The position numbers and the translations under genes were made by a program. Source: Erinaceus europaeus (taxonomy: Eukaryota; Chordata; Mammalia; Eulipotyphla; Erinaceidae). Taken from it: a DNA stretch of 64,000 bases. Position 1 is the first letter of the stretch. Each line of letters begins with the position of its first letter. This document shows, piece by piece, positions 44,300-54,222 of this stretch. The stretch covers positions 8,827,502 through 8,891,501 of the forward strand of contig NC_080164.1 of assembly GCF_950295315.1 (NCBI RefSeq), written 5' to 3'. The notes under the pieces are model-generated. The model was not told where the DNA came from. It saw only the letters and a program-made list of their open reading frames with translations, and ran no database searches.

Positions 44300-44489
44300 T
44301 CTTTTTTTTTCTTTTTGCTTTATTTTATTTTTTGTATACCTCTTGGGATAGAGAAAACTCGTGAAGGGATAGATAAATAGGGAGAGAGAAAGAGAGACAC
44401 CTACAGCAGTGCTTCACTCCTACAGGTGGGGACTGGGATCTTGAGTCCAGGTCTTTGCACATCAACTAAGTGCACCACCACCCAGACCC
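44300..44489 (-). repeat. Type B SINE inside the MER5 fossil
   Basis: TTGGGATAGAGAAAACTCG, ACACCTACAGCAGTGCTTCAC, GAGTCCAGGTCTTTGC, CACCACCACCCAGACCC head. Confidence 0.8.
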
Positions 44490-44497
44490 AGGATTCT

Positions 44498-45036
44498 TTT
44501 TTTTTATTTTAATTTTTTATTTAAGAAAGGATTAATGAACAAAAACATAAGGTAGGAGGGGTACAGCTCCACACAATTCCCACCACCCAATCTCCATAAC
44601 CCACCCCCTCCCATGATAGCTTTCCCATTCTCTATCCCTCTGGGAGCATGGACCCAGGGTCGTTGAGGGTTGCAGAAGGTAGAAGGTCTGGCTTCTGTAA
44701 TTGCTTCCCCGCTGAACATGGGCGTTGACTGGCCGGTCCATACTCCCAGTCTGCCTCTCTCTTTCCCTAGTAATGTGTGTCTCTGGGAAGCTGAGCTCCA
44801 GGACACATTGGTGGGGTCTTCAATCCAGGGAAGCCTGGCCAGAATCCTGGTGGCATCTGGAACCTGGTGATTGAAAAGAGAGTTAACATACGAAGCCAAA
44901 CAATTTGTTGAGCAATCATGGATCCCAAGCTTGGAATAGTGGAGAGGAAGTGTTAGGGAGGTACTCACTGCAAACTCTAGTGTACTTCTGCTTTCAGGTA
45001 TATATTTTGCAGTAGTTTATGGATACGTGTGCACAT
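44498..45036 (-). repeat. LR-X copy (first of two in tandem)
   Basis: T-rich end, TTTAAGAAAGGATTAATGAAC, GGTAGGAGGGGTACAGCTCC, CTATCCCTCTGGGAGCATGG, then upstream LR-X sequence ending at ACACATAAGC. AGGATTCT lies just before it (44490-44497) and again at 45454-45461 after the second copy. Confidence 0.85.
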
Positions 45037-45453
45037 AAGCTTTTTTTTAAATTTATTTTTATTTAAGAAAGGATAAATTAACAAAACCACAGGGTAGGAG
45101 GGGTACAACTCCACACAATTCCTACCACCTGGTCTCCATATCCCATCCCCTCCCCTGATAGCTTTCCCATTCTCTATCCCTCTGGGAGCATGGACCCAGG
45201 GTCATTGTGGGTTGCAGAAGGTAGAAGGTCTGGCTTCTGTAATTGCTTCCCCGCTGAACATGGGCGTTGACTGGTCAGTCCATACTCCCAGTCTGCCTCT
45301 CTCTGGGTCTCTGGGGAAGTGGAGCTCCAGGACACATTGGTGGGGTCTTCAGTCCGGGGAAGCCTGGCCGGCATCCTGATGGCATCTGGAACCTGGTGGC
45401 TGAAAAGAGAGTTAACATACGAAGCCAAACAAATTGTTGAGCAATCAAGCCCT
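45037..45453 (-). repeat. LR-X copy (second of two in tandem)
   Basis: TTTAAGAAAGGATAAATTAAC, GGTAGGAGGGGTACAACTCC, GGAGCTCCAGGACACATTGGTGG. It is very close to the preceding copy over the shared part but lacks about 20 bp near 45301 (the GTTTCCCTAG region). Confidence 0.85.
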
Positions 45454-45454
45454 A

Positions 45455-45542
45455 GGATTCTAACAGGTTCCCCATCGATGTCTGAGAAAACTGTGGTTTA
45501 GATGCTGGCCTATGGTCTATACATTGAGAATCACTGTTAAGG
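45455..45542 (+). mobile_element. MER5-type hAT fossil, right part
   Basis: CTAACAGGTTCCCCATCG to ATTGAGAATCACTG is the right end of MER5A. It continues the sense and order of 44180-44295 after about 1.15 kb of inserted sequence. Confidence 0.6.
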
Positions 45543-45828
45543 AGAAAGGGTTACACATGGCTGGTTACGGGTCCAAGGAAGGTAAGAACTTAGCTAGAGT
45601 AAAGGGTTCACAAAAAAGAGTAGGAAAGAGTAGACAGATGCAGTCCTTCCCCCACACAGGCAGAACACTACATTATAAGAAAAACAGGAATGATTTTATT
45701 AAGTATGTGAACAAAATAAAATAGAAAAAAAAACCCTGCTGCAAATTGGATGAGATATAATCCACAGTACTCCAAAAATGAATTTAACTTACATAAGAAG
45801 AAACATGGTAAAGAAAGTTTTACATACT

Positions 45829-46115
45829 GGGAGTCTGGTGGTAGCACAGAGGGTTAAGTGCATGTGACAGTGAAGTGCAAGGACTGGTGGAAGGATCCTG
45901 GTTTGAGCCCCCCAGCTCCCCATCTGCAGGGGAGTCGCTTCACAGGCAATGAAGCAGGTCAGCAGGTGTCTTTCTCTCCCCCTCTCTGTCTTCTCCTCCT
46001 CTCTCCATTTCTCTCTGTCCTATCCAACAACAACAACAACAATAATAACAAAAACAACAACAACGATAAACAACAAGGAGAGTAAAAGGGAATATAAATA
46101 AACAAATATAAAAAA
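45829..46115 (+). repeat. Type A SINE
   Basis: CTGGGAGTCTGGTGGTAGC head, CAGCTCCCCATCTGCAGG, CAACAACAACAACAATAATAAC linker, AATAAACAAATATAAA end. Confidence 0.88.
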
Positions 46116-46239
46116 TTAAAAAAGAAAATCATACGTGCAAAATAAAGGAAGAGAAAGACAGATATCTGGAGGTAGTTATTAGTCAAAAGCAAGAGGCAGG
46201 TAAGAACTTGTAGTGGTCTTTCTGTCTTTTCTCGGTTGG

Positions 46240-46640
46240 ACATTCTCACAGGTATAAAGTGGTATCTCGTTTTTATTTGTCTTTCTTCCCCTCATCATCA
46301 GTGTCCCTGAGTACCTTTTCACATGTCTCCCGGCCCTTCGAAGTTTTTCTTTGCAGAAGATCCTGCCCGTCCCGTACCCCCCATTTTCCAGGGTGCATTG
46401 TTTGTCTCTTTGTTGGAGAGTTTGGTGAGCTCTCTATGTATTTTGGTAATTAGCCTCTGCCCAGTGTGTGACACTCACAGATTTTCTCCCACTCCATGGA
46501 GAGTCCCTAGGTGATGGTGGAAATTCCCTTTGCCATGCAGAAGCTTTTCAGTTCTATATAGTCCCACGGGTTGATTTGTAATCTTGAAGAAGCTTTTCAG
46601 TTTGATCTAGTCCCAACGGTTTATTTGTGATCTTGTGATC
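46240..46640 (-). mobile_element. L1 ORF2 3' region, inverted part
   Basis: GTGGTATCTCGTTTTTATTTG, CCTGAGTACCTTTTCACATG, GAGAGTTTGGTGAGCTCTC, GATTTTCTCCCACTCC and CATGCAGAAGCTTTTCAG follow L1 ORF2 in reverse complement. The last motif is duplicated (AGAAGCTTTTCAGTT, near 46540 and 46590). Confidence 0.8.
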
Positions 46641-46649
46641 TTCTTTGCG

Positions 46650-47175
46650 TTTGTAGTAGCCTAAACTTGAAGGCAACCCAGATGTTCAACAACAGATGAG
46701 TGGCTAAGAAAGCCATGGTAAACAACACAGTAGAACAGTATGCAGCTATTAAAATGGATGAGACCATCTCTTTTGTACTGTCTTAGCCATTACTCAAAGG
46801 GATTGTGTTGAGTGAGATAAGGAAGAAAGAAAAGGACTGATATCAAATGACCTCATTCACAGGTGGAACTTTAAAAAAATAAAATAAAATAAAGGACAGC
46901 AAGGGAAAATACAAGGTGAAATGTGGACTGTGTGTGCTGTGTGTGGAGTATTGCAGAAAAGCAAAGGATTCTGGGGAAGGAGGAAAAATAATAAAGGGGC
47001 TTTGCGGTCCTTGTGCATCATGGGTCCCTAGGTTGGAGGAGCTATCATGGAGAGATGACTTCTTGTACTTATGTGTCTTCAACTGTATTGTAAACTGCTA
47101 TCTCCCTCCCTCCCTCGCCAGAAGAACTGGTACTAGAAGTTTACAGAGGAATAAATACTAAAGTCAAATGAACTG
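46650..47175 (+). mobile_element. L1 ORF2 end and 3' UTR
   Basis: GGCAACCCAGATGTTCAAC, GCAGCTATTAAAATGGATGAG, GTTGAGTGAGATAAGGAAG, CTCATTCACAGGTGG, then a 3' UTR ending near GAGGAATAAATACTAAAG with an A-run at 47181. With the preceding inverted part it forms a twin-priming structure. Confidence 0.8.
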
Positions 47176-47195
47176 ACTTAAAAAAAATGAACACC

Positions 47196-47470
47196 AGGAG
47201 TCTGGCGGTGGCACAGCGGGTTAAGCACTTGTGATGCAAAGCACAAGGATCTGCGTAAGGATCCGGGTTGGAGGCCCCGGGTTCCCCACCTGCAGGGGAG
47301 TCGCTTCACAAGTGGTGAAGCAGGTCTGCAGGTGTCTGTCTTTCTCTCCCCCTCTCTGTCTTCCCCTGCTCTCTCCATTTCTCTCTGTCCTGTTCAACAA
47401 CAACATCATCAACAACAATAATAACTACAACAATGAAACAAGGGCAACAAAAGGGAATAAATAAACACTT
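47196..47470 (+). repeat. Type A SINE
   Basis: AGGAGTCTGGCGGTGGCACAG head, GGATCCGGGTTGGAGGCCCC, AACAAGGGCAACAAAAGGG, AATAAATAAAC end. Confidence 0.9.
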
Positions 47471-47605
47471 TAAAAAATTTTAAAAATCAACATCAATTTA
47501 AAGAAGCTCAAAGAATTATATATAGGAATAAGGATAAAAATAAATAAGAAAAAAGTTTTGAAGTACTAGAGAGAAAATGAAGTCATTTAAAAAGACAGGA
47601 TTAGG

Positions 47606-47880
47606 GGAGTTCAACTGTAGCGCAGAGGGTTAAACGCACATGGTGCAAAGCTCAAGGACTGCCAAAAGGATCCCAGTTGGAGCCCTGGCTCCCCACACGC
47701 AAGGGAGTTACTTCACAGGCGGTGAAGCAGGTCTTCAGGTGTCTTCTCCTTTCTCTCCTCTTCCCTGTCTTCCCCTCCTCTCTCCATTTCTCTTTGTCTT
47801 ATCTAACAACGAAGACATCAATAATAATGATAATAACTACAACAACCAAAAAAAAAATAAAAAATGTTTTTTTAAAATTT
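47606..47880 (+). repeat. Type A SINE
   Basis: GGGGAGTTCAACTGTAGCGC head, GGATCCCAGTTGGAGCCC, AACAACGAAGACATCAATAATAATG, AACAACCAAAAAAAAAA end. Confidence 0.88.
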
Positions 47881-48028
47881 TTTTTAAAAAGTCAGGATTA
47901 TATATGCATGTAAGTGATATATGTAAAAGCATTATATGTAACTTACATAGGAATGTACTCTAAAAAACACATCTGAGAGTCTTTAATAATCTTTTCTCAC
48001 CATTCTTTATTCTAAGTGCACTTATTTA

Positions 48029-48170
48029 ACAACATCAACAATGGCAATAATAATAACTACAACGAGGCTACAACAACAAGGGCAACAAAAAGGGGGAAAA
48101 AATGGCCTCCAGGAGTGGTGGATTCATGGTGCAGGCACCGAGTCCAGCAATAACCCTAGAGGGAAAAAAA
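48029..48170 (+). repeat. Type A-long SINE lacking its head
   Basis: Begins within the linker (AACAACATCAACAATGGC) and runs through AACAAGGGCAACAAAAAGG and the tail module (GGCCTCCAGGAGTGGTGG to AATAACCCTAGAGG). Confidence 0.85.
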
Positions 48171-48363
48171 TGCTCATTTTTGTGATCCCAAATAGATAAT
48201 TTCTTTGCTCAGATAAATCAATACTTTAAAAAGTACCTGTTTCTAGTCATATTTGGAGTCCTGTTCACCTTCTTTCTCAATGAGAAGAGAGAAAGCGTCT
48301 TCCAGGGAGTGTTACGTGTGGTTCTGCACTTGTGTTGACTTTTCACAACTCTTAAAAATAAAA

Positions 48364-48675
48364 GTGGGGGGCAGGCCCATAGTGCGACAGGTTAAGTGCA
48401 CATGGTGCTAAGTGCAAGGATCAGCATAAGGAACTCAGTTCCAGCCCCCAGATCCCCACCTGCAAAGGGGGTTACTTCACAAGCAGTGAAGCAGGTCTAC
48501 AGGTGTCTTTCTTTCACCCTCTCTGTCTTCCCCTCCTCTCTCCATTTCTCTCTGTCCTGTGCAACACAATAACAACAACGGCAATAAAATGGAAAAAAAA
48601 ATGGTCACCAGGTGCAGTGGGTAGTGCAGGCACTGGCCCCAGCGATAACCCTGGAGGCAAAAAAAAAAAAAAGCT
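48364..48675 (+). repeat. Type A-long SINE
   Basis: GGGGGGCAGGCCCATAGTGC head, CAGTTCCAGCCCCCAG, short linker and tail module (GGTCACCAGGTGCAGTGG to GATAACCCTGGAGG) plus A-run. Confidence 0.88.
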
Positions 48676-48789
48676 ACGTTTTTCATTAATACCAACGGCA
48701 ATGACCACAGAGTACTTTGCATGAACTAGGGGCAGCACACACTCCAAGAGAAGAGACAGGCTCTGCTGCCCTTAAAAACTTTACCTTTT

Positions 48790-48935
48790 CTCTCACCTGG
48801 ATAGTGCACCTGTAATGGTCATGCCTGAGACCCAAGTTCAAGATCAGCCTTCCTTACATTGGAAGACCCTAGGGAACTGTGTTGTCTGTCTTCCTCTATT
48901 TGTTTTTCTCTTTCTATTTGAAAATGTCAGCCCGG
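48790..48935 (+). repeat. Old tRNA-like SINE, family uncertain
   Basis: CCTGGATAGTGCACCTGTAATGG, TCATGCCTGAGACCC, CAAGTTCAAGATCAGCC resemble a type C-like head with heavy divergence. Confidence 0.35.
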
Positions 48936-50123
48936 AGGGGGGAAGCCTAAGTGATGAAAAAAATATATATATATCTTTTCATAGACATAAAGTCTTAAAA
49001 CACCACCCCTTATAAACTTTAGCTCTTTCTATTGCTCAGCTTAATGATCAAGCTCCTTTGAGATACAACAAACAGAGAAACTCAAAGGCCCTTCAAATGA
49101 TAGATGCATGGTAGAGTAAAAGAGGAAAAACATGAAATACAGGAAGCCACACAGCTGGATATTTTGAAACTAAAGAAGTGTTTAAAGTTTCAGAGCATTT
49201 CTGATGCTACTGTCAATGTCTTTCCTGTGACGTGGCCATTGAGTAGTTAGCTGTTCCCTACCTTGACTTCCCCCACCTCTTCACCCTCCCTGTTTGTCCT
49301 TCAGGGTTGTGTGTGCTCTGTGCATTTCAGAAATCCCCAAGAGAAAGAATATGATTGGCTAACAGTCACCACAGAACATGGGGTTCTTCTACTGGCTAAG
49401 TCATTGCATCTAGAATTCTAAAGAGCAGTTGGCCTCTAGAATTTAAGAACACGGTGCTAATAGAAATACAGTGTCAGTATTTCAAAGTTTCTATTAGCTA
49501 CAACACAAAAAGGTGAACAATCAAAACACGACATTGCTCCCAAGTGCATTTAAACTGTTGATCTTTTCACATACCTTGAGTCAAAAATACTGATTTTTCA
49601 CATTGTTTTTTTTTTTCATAATGAAGTTTGAAATTCTGTTTACACTTGAAGCATTTTTCGTTTCCAGTTGGTCACACTTCCAGTGCTGAGTAGCTGCTTG
49701 TGAATCATGGCTGTCATATTGAACAGAACACTAATAAACAGCTACTTTGGCCTGCAAGATCAGCTTTAGCTGGAACCACTAGCAGGGCCACGGGATCAGA
49801 TGATATGACATATAAGAGAAACTAGATGTTGCTAATTACTTCATGAAGGTACTGAGGGCCAGAATAGCATGCAGAGCCCCCAAGGTCTGTCCTTCTAGGA
49901 TTTATTTGTATAAGTTGTTTATTTATTTATTTTTGAAAAACAGAATCTCCACCATTATTTACTATAGACAGACATTTACCTTAGTTTTACTCTTCCCTCA
50001 TCCTGGACTTCTAATGAGTTTGTGACTGACTACTTTTGTCTTGTCCAGAATTCCAGAAATCTGGTAACCGTTTTCAGTGAACAATATTGAGTCCAATTCT
50101 TCAGTTACTGCCACAGTCATGTC

Positions 50124-50163
<40 letters not shown>

Positions 50164-50362
50164 TCATTTATCCCCAGAAAGCTTCCATAAGCCACATAAA
50201 CTAGTTTCTCTATATACACTTGCTAGGTGAACACCTCCATGGTGTCCTTCATCAGTGTTCCAAGTATCTAGGCTTGTGTCCAAGCATCCTCCTTGCAGAC
50301 ACTTCTCTCCTAGAAGCCTCTCTTACACCAACCTTGTTTAAAAACATACTCTGAACATCATC
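48936..50362. other. Unique DNA with an (AC)n at 50129-50161
   Basis: No gene recognised in about 1.4 kb. The AC array has about 16 uninterrupted units. Confidence 0.5.
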
Positions 50363-50370
50363 AGTACACT

Positions 50371-51341
50371 TCTTCTTCTTCTAGCGTTTGCCTTTCTTCC
50401 GTAGTCACTCAACAGCATCAGGTTGAGCCTAATGTAAACTTTCGAGACCTCCTTTGAATCTGGAGAGGTGGCAGTCGTTGACTATGTGGGTCATAGTCTG
50501 TCTGTAGCCACAGGGTCAGTTCGGTCGTCTCTGGCTCCCCAGCGATGGAACATAGTGGCTCACTGGCCATGGCCTGTTCAATAGCGATTGAGGAGGGCCC
50601 AATCATAACGTGCTAGGTCAAAGCCGGGTTGACGCTTGCAGGGGTCTGTGATGAGGTGTTTGTTCTTTACCTCAGATGACTGCCAGCTCTGTTTCCAAGA
50701 GACTGGAACAGAGAAGTTCAGTGTAGGCGTAGGGGACCAGATTGGGTGACGAGACGTCAAGCGTTGAACAGGGTGGGCGAAGATATCCGCGTATATTGGC
50801 AGGTCCGGTCGAGCGTAGACGTGGGAAATGAACTTAGATGATGCTGCATCCCGACGAATATCTGGCGGGGCGATGATGCTAAGAACTGGCAGTCATGGAA
50901 CCAGGGTGGAACGGATGGTTCCTCATGGAGGAAATTATCCTCATGGAGGAATATAATTTGGAATCGACCAAGTGGACATGGGGGCTACGGAACCATACTG
51001 GGGCACAGTATTCTGCAGTGGAATAGCATAATGCCAGAGAGGATGATCGTAGTGTGGAAGCGCTCGCGCCCCATGAGGAGCTGGCCAGTCTTGCAATGCT
51101 GTTATTCCTCGCGCCCACCTTTGCTGAAGTTTTTATGAGATGTTTGTGAAATGACAGAGTGCGATCGAGAGTAGCGCCAAGATAGACTGGCTGGGCTTCA
51201 TGCAGGATTCTCGTATCGCCAAGCTGCACATTAAGCTCACGTGAGTCCGAGGCATGGTGTAGATGGAAAACAGATGATACCGTTTTTGCAGTGCTAGGGA
51301 TTAGTTGCCATTTTTTACAGTAATCAGATATCAGAAACATG
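50371..51341 (-). mobile_element. Vingi-like non-LTR retrotransposon, 5'-truncated copy 1
   Basis: 971 bp on the minus strand ending in a (GAA)n-type tail (TTCTTCTTCTTCTAG on +, from 50371). Flanked by AGTACACT at 50363-50370 and 51342-51349. It encodes the end of the reverse transcriptase and the following C-terminal region: QPVYLGATLDRTLSFHKHL, SSWGASASTLR, LALCYSTAEYCAPVW and QPGFDLARYDWALLNRY. This is the Ingi/Jockey-type C-terminal signature; in a hedgehog-like genome it points to Vingi-1. The frame is broken by a 7-base duplication near 50930, TGA codons near 50892, 50579, 50564 and 50408, and a 1-base loss near 50523. Dead copy. Confidence 0.88.
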
Positions 51342-51538
51342 AGTACACTAACATTTGGTGTTTGAGTAAATGGGTGAGTCCACAAATGATTAGTTGTCTG
51401 AAAACTATTACTTTTGCTCAGGTTTGAACATGTAAAGCTTTGAGAAGGAATGAAAGTTCATATAATTGCTAGGCTAGTCAGCTCTTAGGCTGACTATTTG
51501 CTTGAGGAATGAGATTACATGTTTTACTTCAAGACACT

Positions 51539-51929
51539 TCTAGAGTTTGCCCTTCTTCCGTAGCCAGTCAACAGCGTCAGGTTGAGCCTGATGTAAAGTT
51601 TTGAGACCTCCTTTGAATCTGGAGAGGTGGCAGTCGTTGACCATGTGGATCATAGTCTGTCTGTAGCCGCAGGGGCAGTTTGGGTCATCTCTGGCTCCCC
51701 AGCAATGGAACATAGCTGCGCACTGGCCATGGCTTGTTCGATAGCGATTGAGGAGGGCCCAATCATAACGTGCTAGGTCAAAGCCGGGTTGACGCTTGCA
51801 GGCATCTGTGATGAGGTGTTTGTTCTTTACCTCAGCTGACTGACAACTCTGTTTCCAAGAGTCTGGAACAGAGAAGTTCAGTGTAGGCTTAGGAGACCAG
51901 ATTGGATGATGAGACGTCAAGCATTGAAC
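51539..51929 (-). mobile_element. Vingi-like non-LTR retrotransposon, 5'-truncated copy 2
   Basis: 391 bp, same orientation, flanked by AAGACACT at 51531-51538 and 51930-51937. From the first Met codon (51920) to the stop at 51540 it is one open frame of 126 codons: PIWSPKPTLNFSV, QPGFDLARYDWALLNRYRTS, a Cys/His cluster (CPCGYRQTMIHMVNDC, zinc-knuckle-like) and a basic WLRKKGKL end. It overlaps the 3' 40% of copy 1 and is far less damaged. Its separate duplication shows a separate insertion. It cannot be mobile because most of the enzyme is missing. Confidence 0.88.
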
Positions 51930-52061
51930 AAGACACTAAGAATCTGTAAAGGAATTAATGTGTGCAACATAACATAATAAGAATAGCGCCAGAGAGAGGA
52001 CACGGGGTTCTTCCCTCAGGCATTGCGACTGACTTTCTACATACACTAAAGAAGCCATTTC

Positions 52062-52365
52062 ATGCAGCTGGGTGGTGGTACACTTGGTGGAGCACACACA
52101 TGACCATACAAAAGGACCCGGGTGGGAGTCCCTGCTCTCCACTAGATTCCAGGACGGTAATCTTCATGAGTGGTGAACCAGGTCTGCAGGTGTGTAGCTT
52201 TCTCTCTCCCTCTCATCTCCCTGGCCCCTCTCAATTACTCTCTGTCCTATCAAAGAAAATAGAAATTTAAAAAAGAAAAAAGAAAAGATTGCCTCCTGGA
52301 GCAGTGGATTCTTAGTGCCAGCACTGAGCCTCAGAAACAATCCTGGTGGCCATTTTAAAAAAATC
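52062..52365 (+). repeat. Type B-head SINE with tail module
   Basis: GCTGGGTGGTGGTACACTTGG head, a CT body, CTATCAAAGAAAATAG, then the tail module (GCCTCCTGGAGCAGTGG to CAATCCTGGTGGCC). Another head/module combination. Confidence 0.8.
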
Positions 52366-52419
52366 ACTTCACAATCTGAACCTTAATGTATTTGGATTGT
52401 GCTAGATTTTAATGTTACT

Positions 52420-52621
52420 ATCTTTATATTTTTATTGGATAGAGACAGTCAGAAATCGAGCAAAAGGGAGAGGTAGAGAGGGAGAGAGACAGAAAGACAC
52501 TGGCAACCCTGCTTTACCACTCGCAAAGCTTTCTCCCTGAAGGTGGGGAATGGGGACTTGAACTTGGGCCCTTCTGCATTGCATCATGTGTACTCAACCC
52601 AGTGTGCCACCACCCAGCCCC
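52420..52621 (-). repeat. Type B SINE
   Basis: TTTTTATTGGATAGAGACAG, CAAAGCTTTCTCCCTG, GGACTTGAACTTGGGCCC, CCACCACCCAGCCCC head. Confidence 0.87.
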
Positions 52622-52737
52622 AGGACTGACTGCTTTCAAAGGTCCTTTGCATGTATTCAAAACTTTCTTTGATTATAGGAATTTAAAACTTGTACAAGAA
52701 CAGCATCTTAAAAATTATAGAAAAGCTAGCAAGGGAG

Positions 52738-52835
52738 AGGATGTGACACGGAGTTCTGGTGGTAGGAATTGTACCCCTCTTATCCTATGGTCTTGTCAAT
52801 ATTTCCATTTTATAGATAAAAATTATAAAATTTAT
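52738..52835 (+). repeat. LR-X 3' end only
   Basis: ATGTGACACGGAGTTCTGG, GGTAGGAATTGTACCCCTC, CCATTTTATAGATAAAAATT. Truncated to the last 100 bp. Confidence 0.8.
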
Positions 52836-52846
52836 TTTACAAATTG

Positions 52847-53010
52847 CAGTGGCCTGGAAGGTAGCATAGCAATAGGGTCCTTTCACACACAAGATACTGG
52901 AGTTTGATCACTGACACTCCTTGAACAGCACCAAGGGCAGAGATGGGTGGAGGCTCTTAGATGATGAAGCCCTGCTTTGCATTTGGTCTTTCTTTTTCTG
53001 TCTAAAGTAC
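52847..53010 (+). repeat. Old tRNA-like SINE
   Basis: GGCCTGGAAGGTAGCATAGC head, GATACTGGAGTTTGATCACTG (B-box-like), CTTTGCATTTGGTCTTTC. Diverged; family uncertain. Confidence 0.45.
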
Positions 53011-53639
53011 TGACTAAAAATTGTACAAGTGAGGTGGATTTGTCCCCTGGCATTTAACTGTAAGAGTTATGTCTGTTTTTTTTTTTTTTTTTATTTGCAG
53101 TGGGAAGTATTCAAACTGATAGGGTCATGAGTATGCATTGTTGTTCTCGGTGATTCTTTGTTTGTATAACTCTATCTTGGGTAAGATGAAATTCATGAGC
53201 TCAAGGACGGTATCTTATTCCTTTTGGTATGATCACCATCTGAATCAGAAGTTGGCAGAAAGAAACCTTCAATAAATGTTGACTAACTATGAAGACATGC
53301 ATGAGTAGCCATCGCCCATATCAAATACCCTGAATTCCTGTTGCTGAAGTTGAAAGTTGAAAGATGCTCTTTCTTCTTCAGACAGATGAGAAGTCTAATA
53401 TTTCTACTACAAGTCATAAGAGTCACCAAGGCTGGAAATCATTCCAATCTATTTTGGAATTTATTGAGAAAGGCGCTTGGGTGTTTTTCATAGTGAATAT
53501 GACTCTGTCTTTGTCTCCTTTAAAGTCAGTTAATTTTGCTTCCTAATTCTCAAAGGTACATTGGCAGGTATAAGAAAATGTGTAATAGATATACCTTAGT
53601 AGTTACCTAATCATTTTATAATTAGGACATGCTTTTCTC
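53011..53639. other. Unique DNA
   Basis: Nothing recognised apart from a T-run at about 53078-53092. Confidence 0.45.
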
Positions 53640-53876
53640 ACAGGCTGGTGGTATGGAGTGACCTGCCAATGTCTAGCAGAGAAGCAATTACAAAAGTCAG
53701 AACTCCCTCCTCCTGCACCCCCAAAGGAATTTTGGACCACAGTCCCAGAAGGATTAAGAATAGAGAAGTTTCCAGTGGAAGGGATGGAACACAGAACTCT
53801 GGTGTTGAGAACTCTATAGAATTATACCCCTTATCTTTCAGTCTTGTAAATCCATATCAAATCACTAATAAAACAT
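53640..53876 (+). repeat. LR-X 3' part
   Basis: GGCTGGTGGTATGGAGTGACC, GAAGCAATTACAAAAGTCAG, CTCTGGTGTTGAGAACTC, ending CACTAATAAAACATG. Confidence 0.82.
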
Positions 53877-53918
53877 GAAAAAGAAACACCTCTCTTCATC
53901 TTAATAATGCTTGCCTTA

Positions 53919-54212
53919 GGGAGTCGGGCCGTAGCCCAACGGGTTAAGCGCACCTGGAGCAAAGTGCAAGGACTGGCATAAGGATCCCGGTTCAAGCCCC
54001 CAACTCCCCACCTGCAGGGGAGTCGCTTTACAGGCAGTGAAGCAGGTCTGCAGGTGTCTATCTTTCTCTCCCCTTCTCTGTCTTCCCCTCCTCTCTCCAT
54101 TTCTCTTTGTCCTATCCAACAATGACGACATCAATAACAATAGTAACAACAACAACAATAAAAACAACAAGGGCAACAAAAAGGAAATAAACAAATATTA
54201 AAAAACAGTAAA
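53919..54212 (+). repeat. Type A SINE with 10-bp target duplication
   Basis: GCTTGCCTTA at 53909-53918 and 54213-54222. Head GGGAGTCGGGCCGTAGCCC; end AATAAACAAATATTAAAAAAC. Close to consensus. Confidence 0.95.
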
Positions 54213-54222
54213 GCTTGCCTTA

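Noticed and set aside
50371..51929. Vingi-like region as BovB/RTE
   Set aside because: BovB is a well-known transferred element, but the C-terminal motifs here (YLGATLDRTLS, SSWGASAS, Cys/His cluster) match the Ingi/Jockey style better from memory; a search is needed to be certain.
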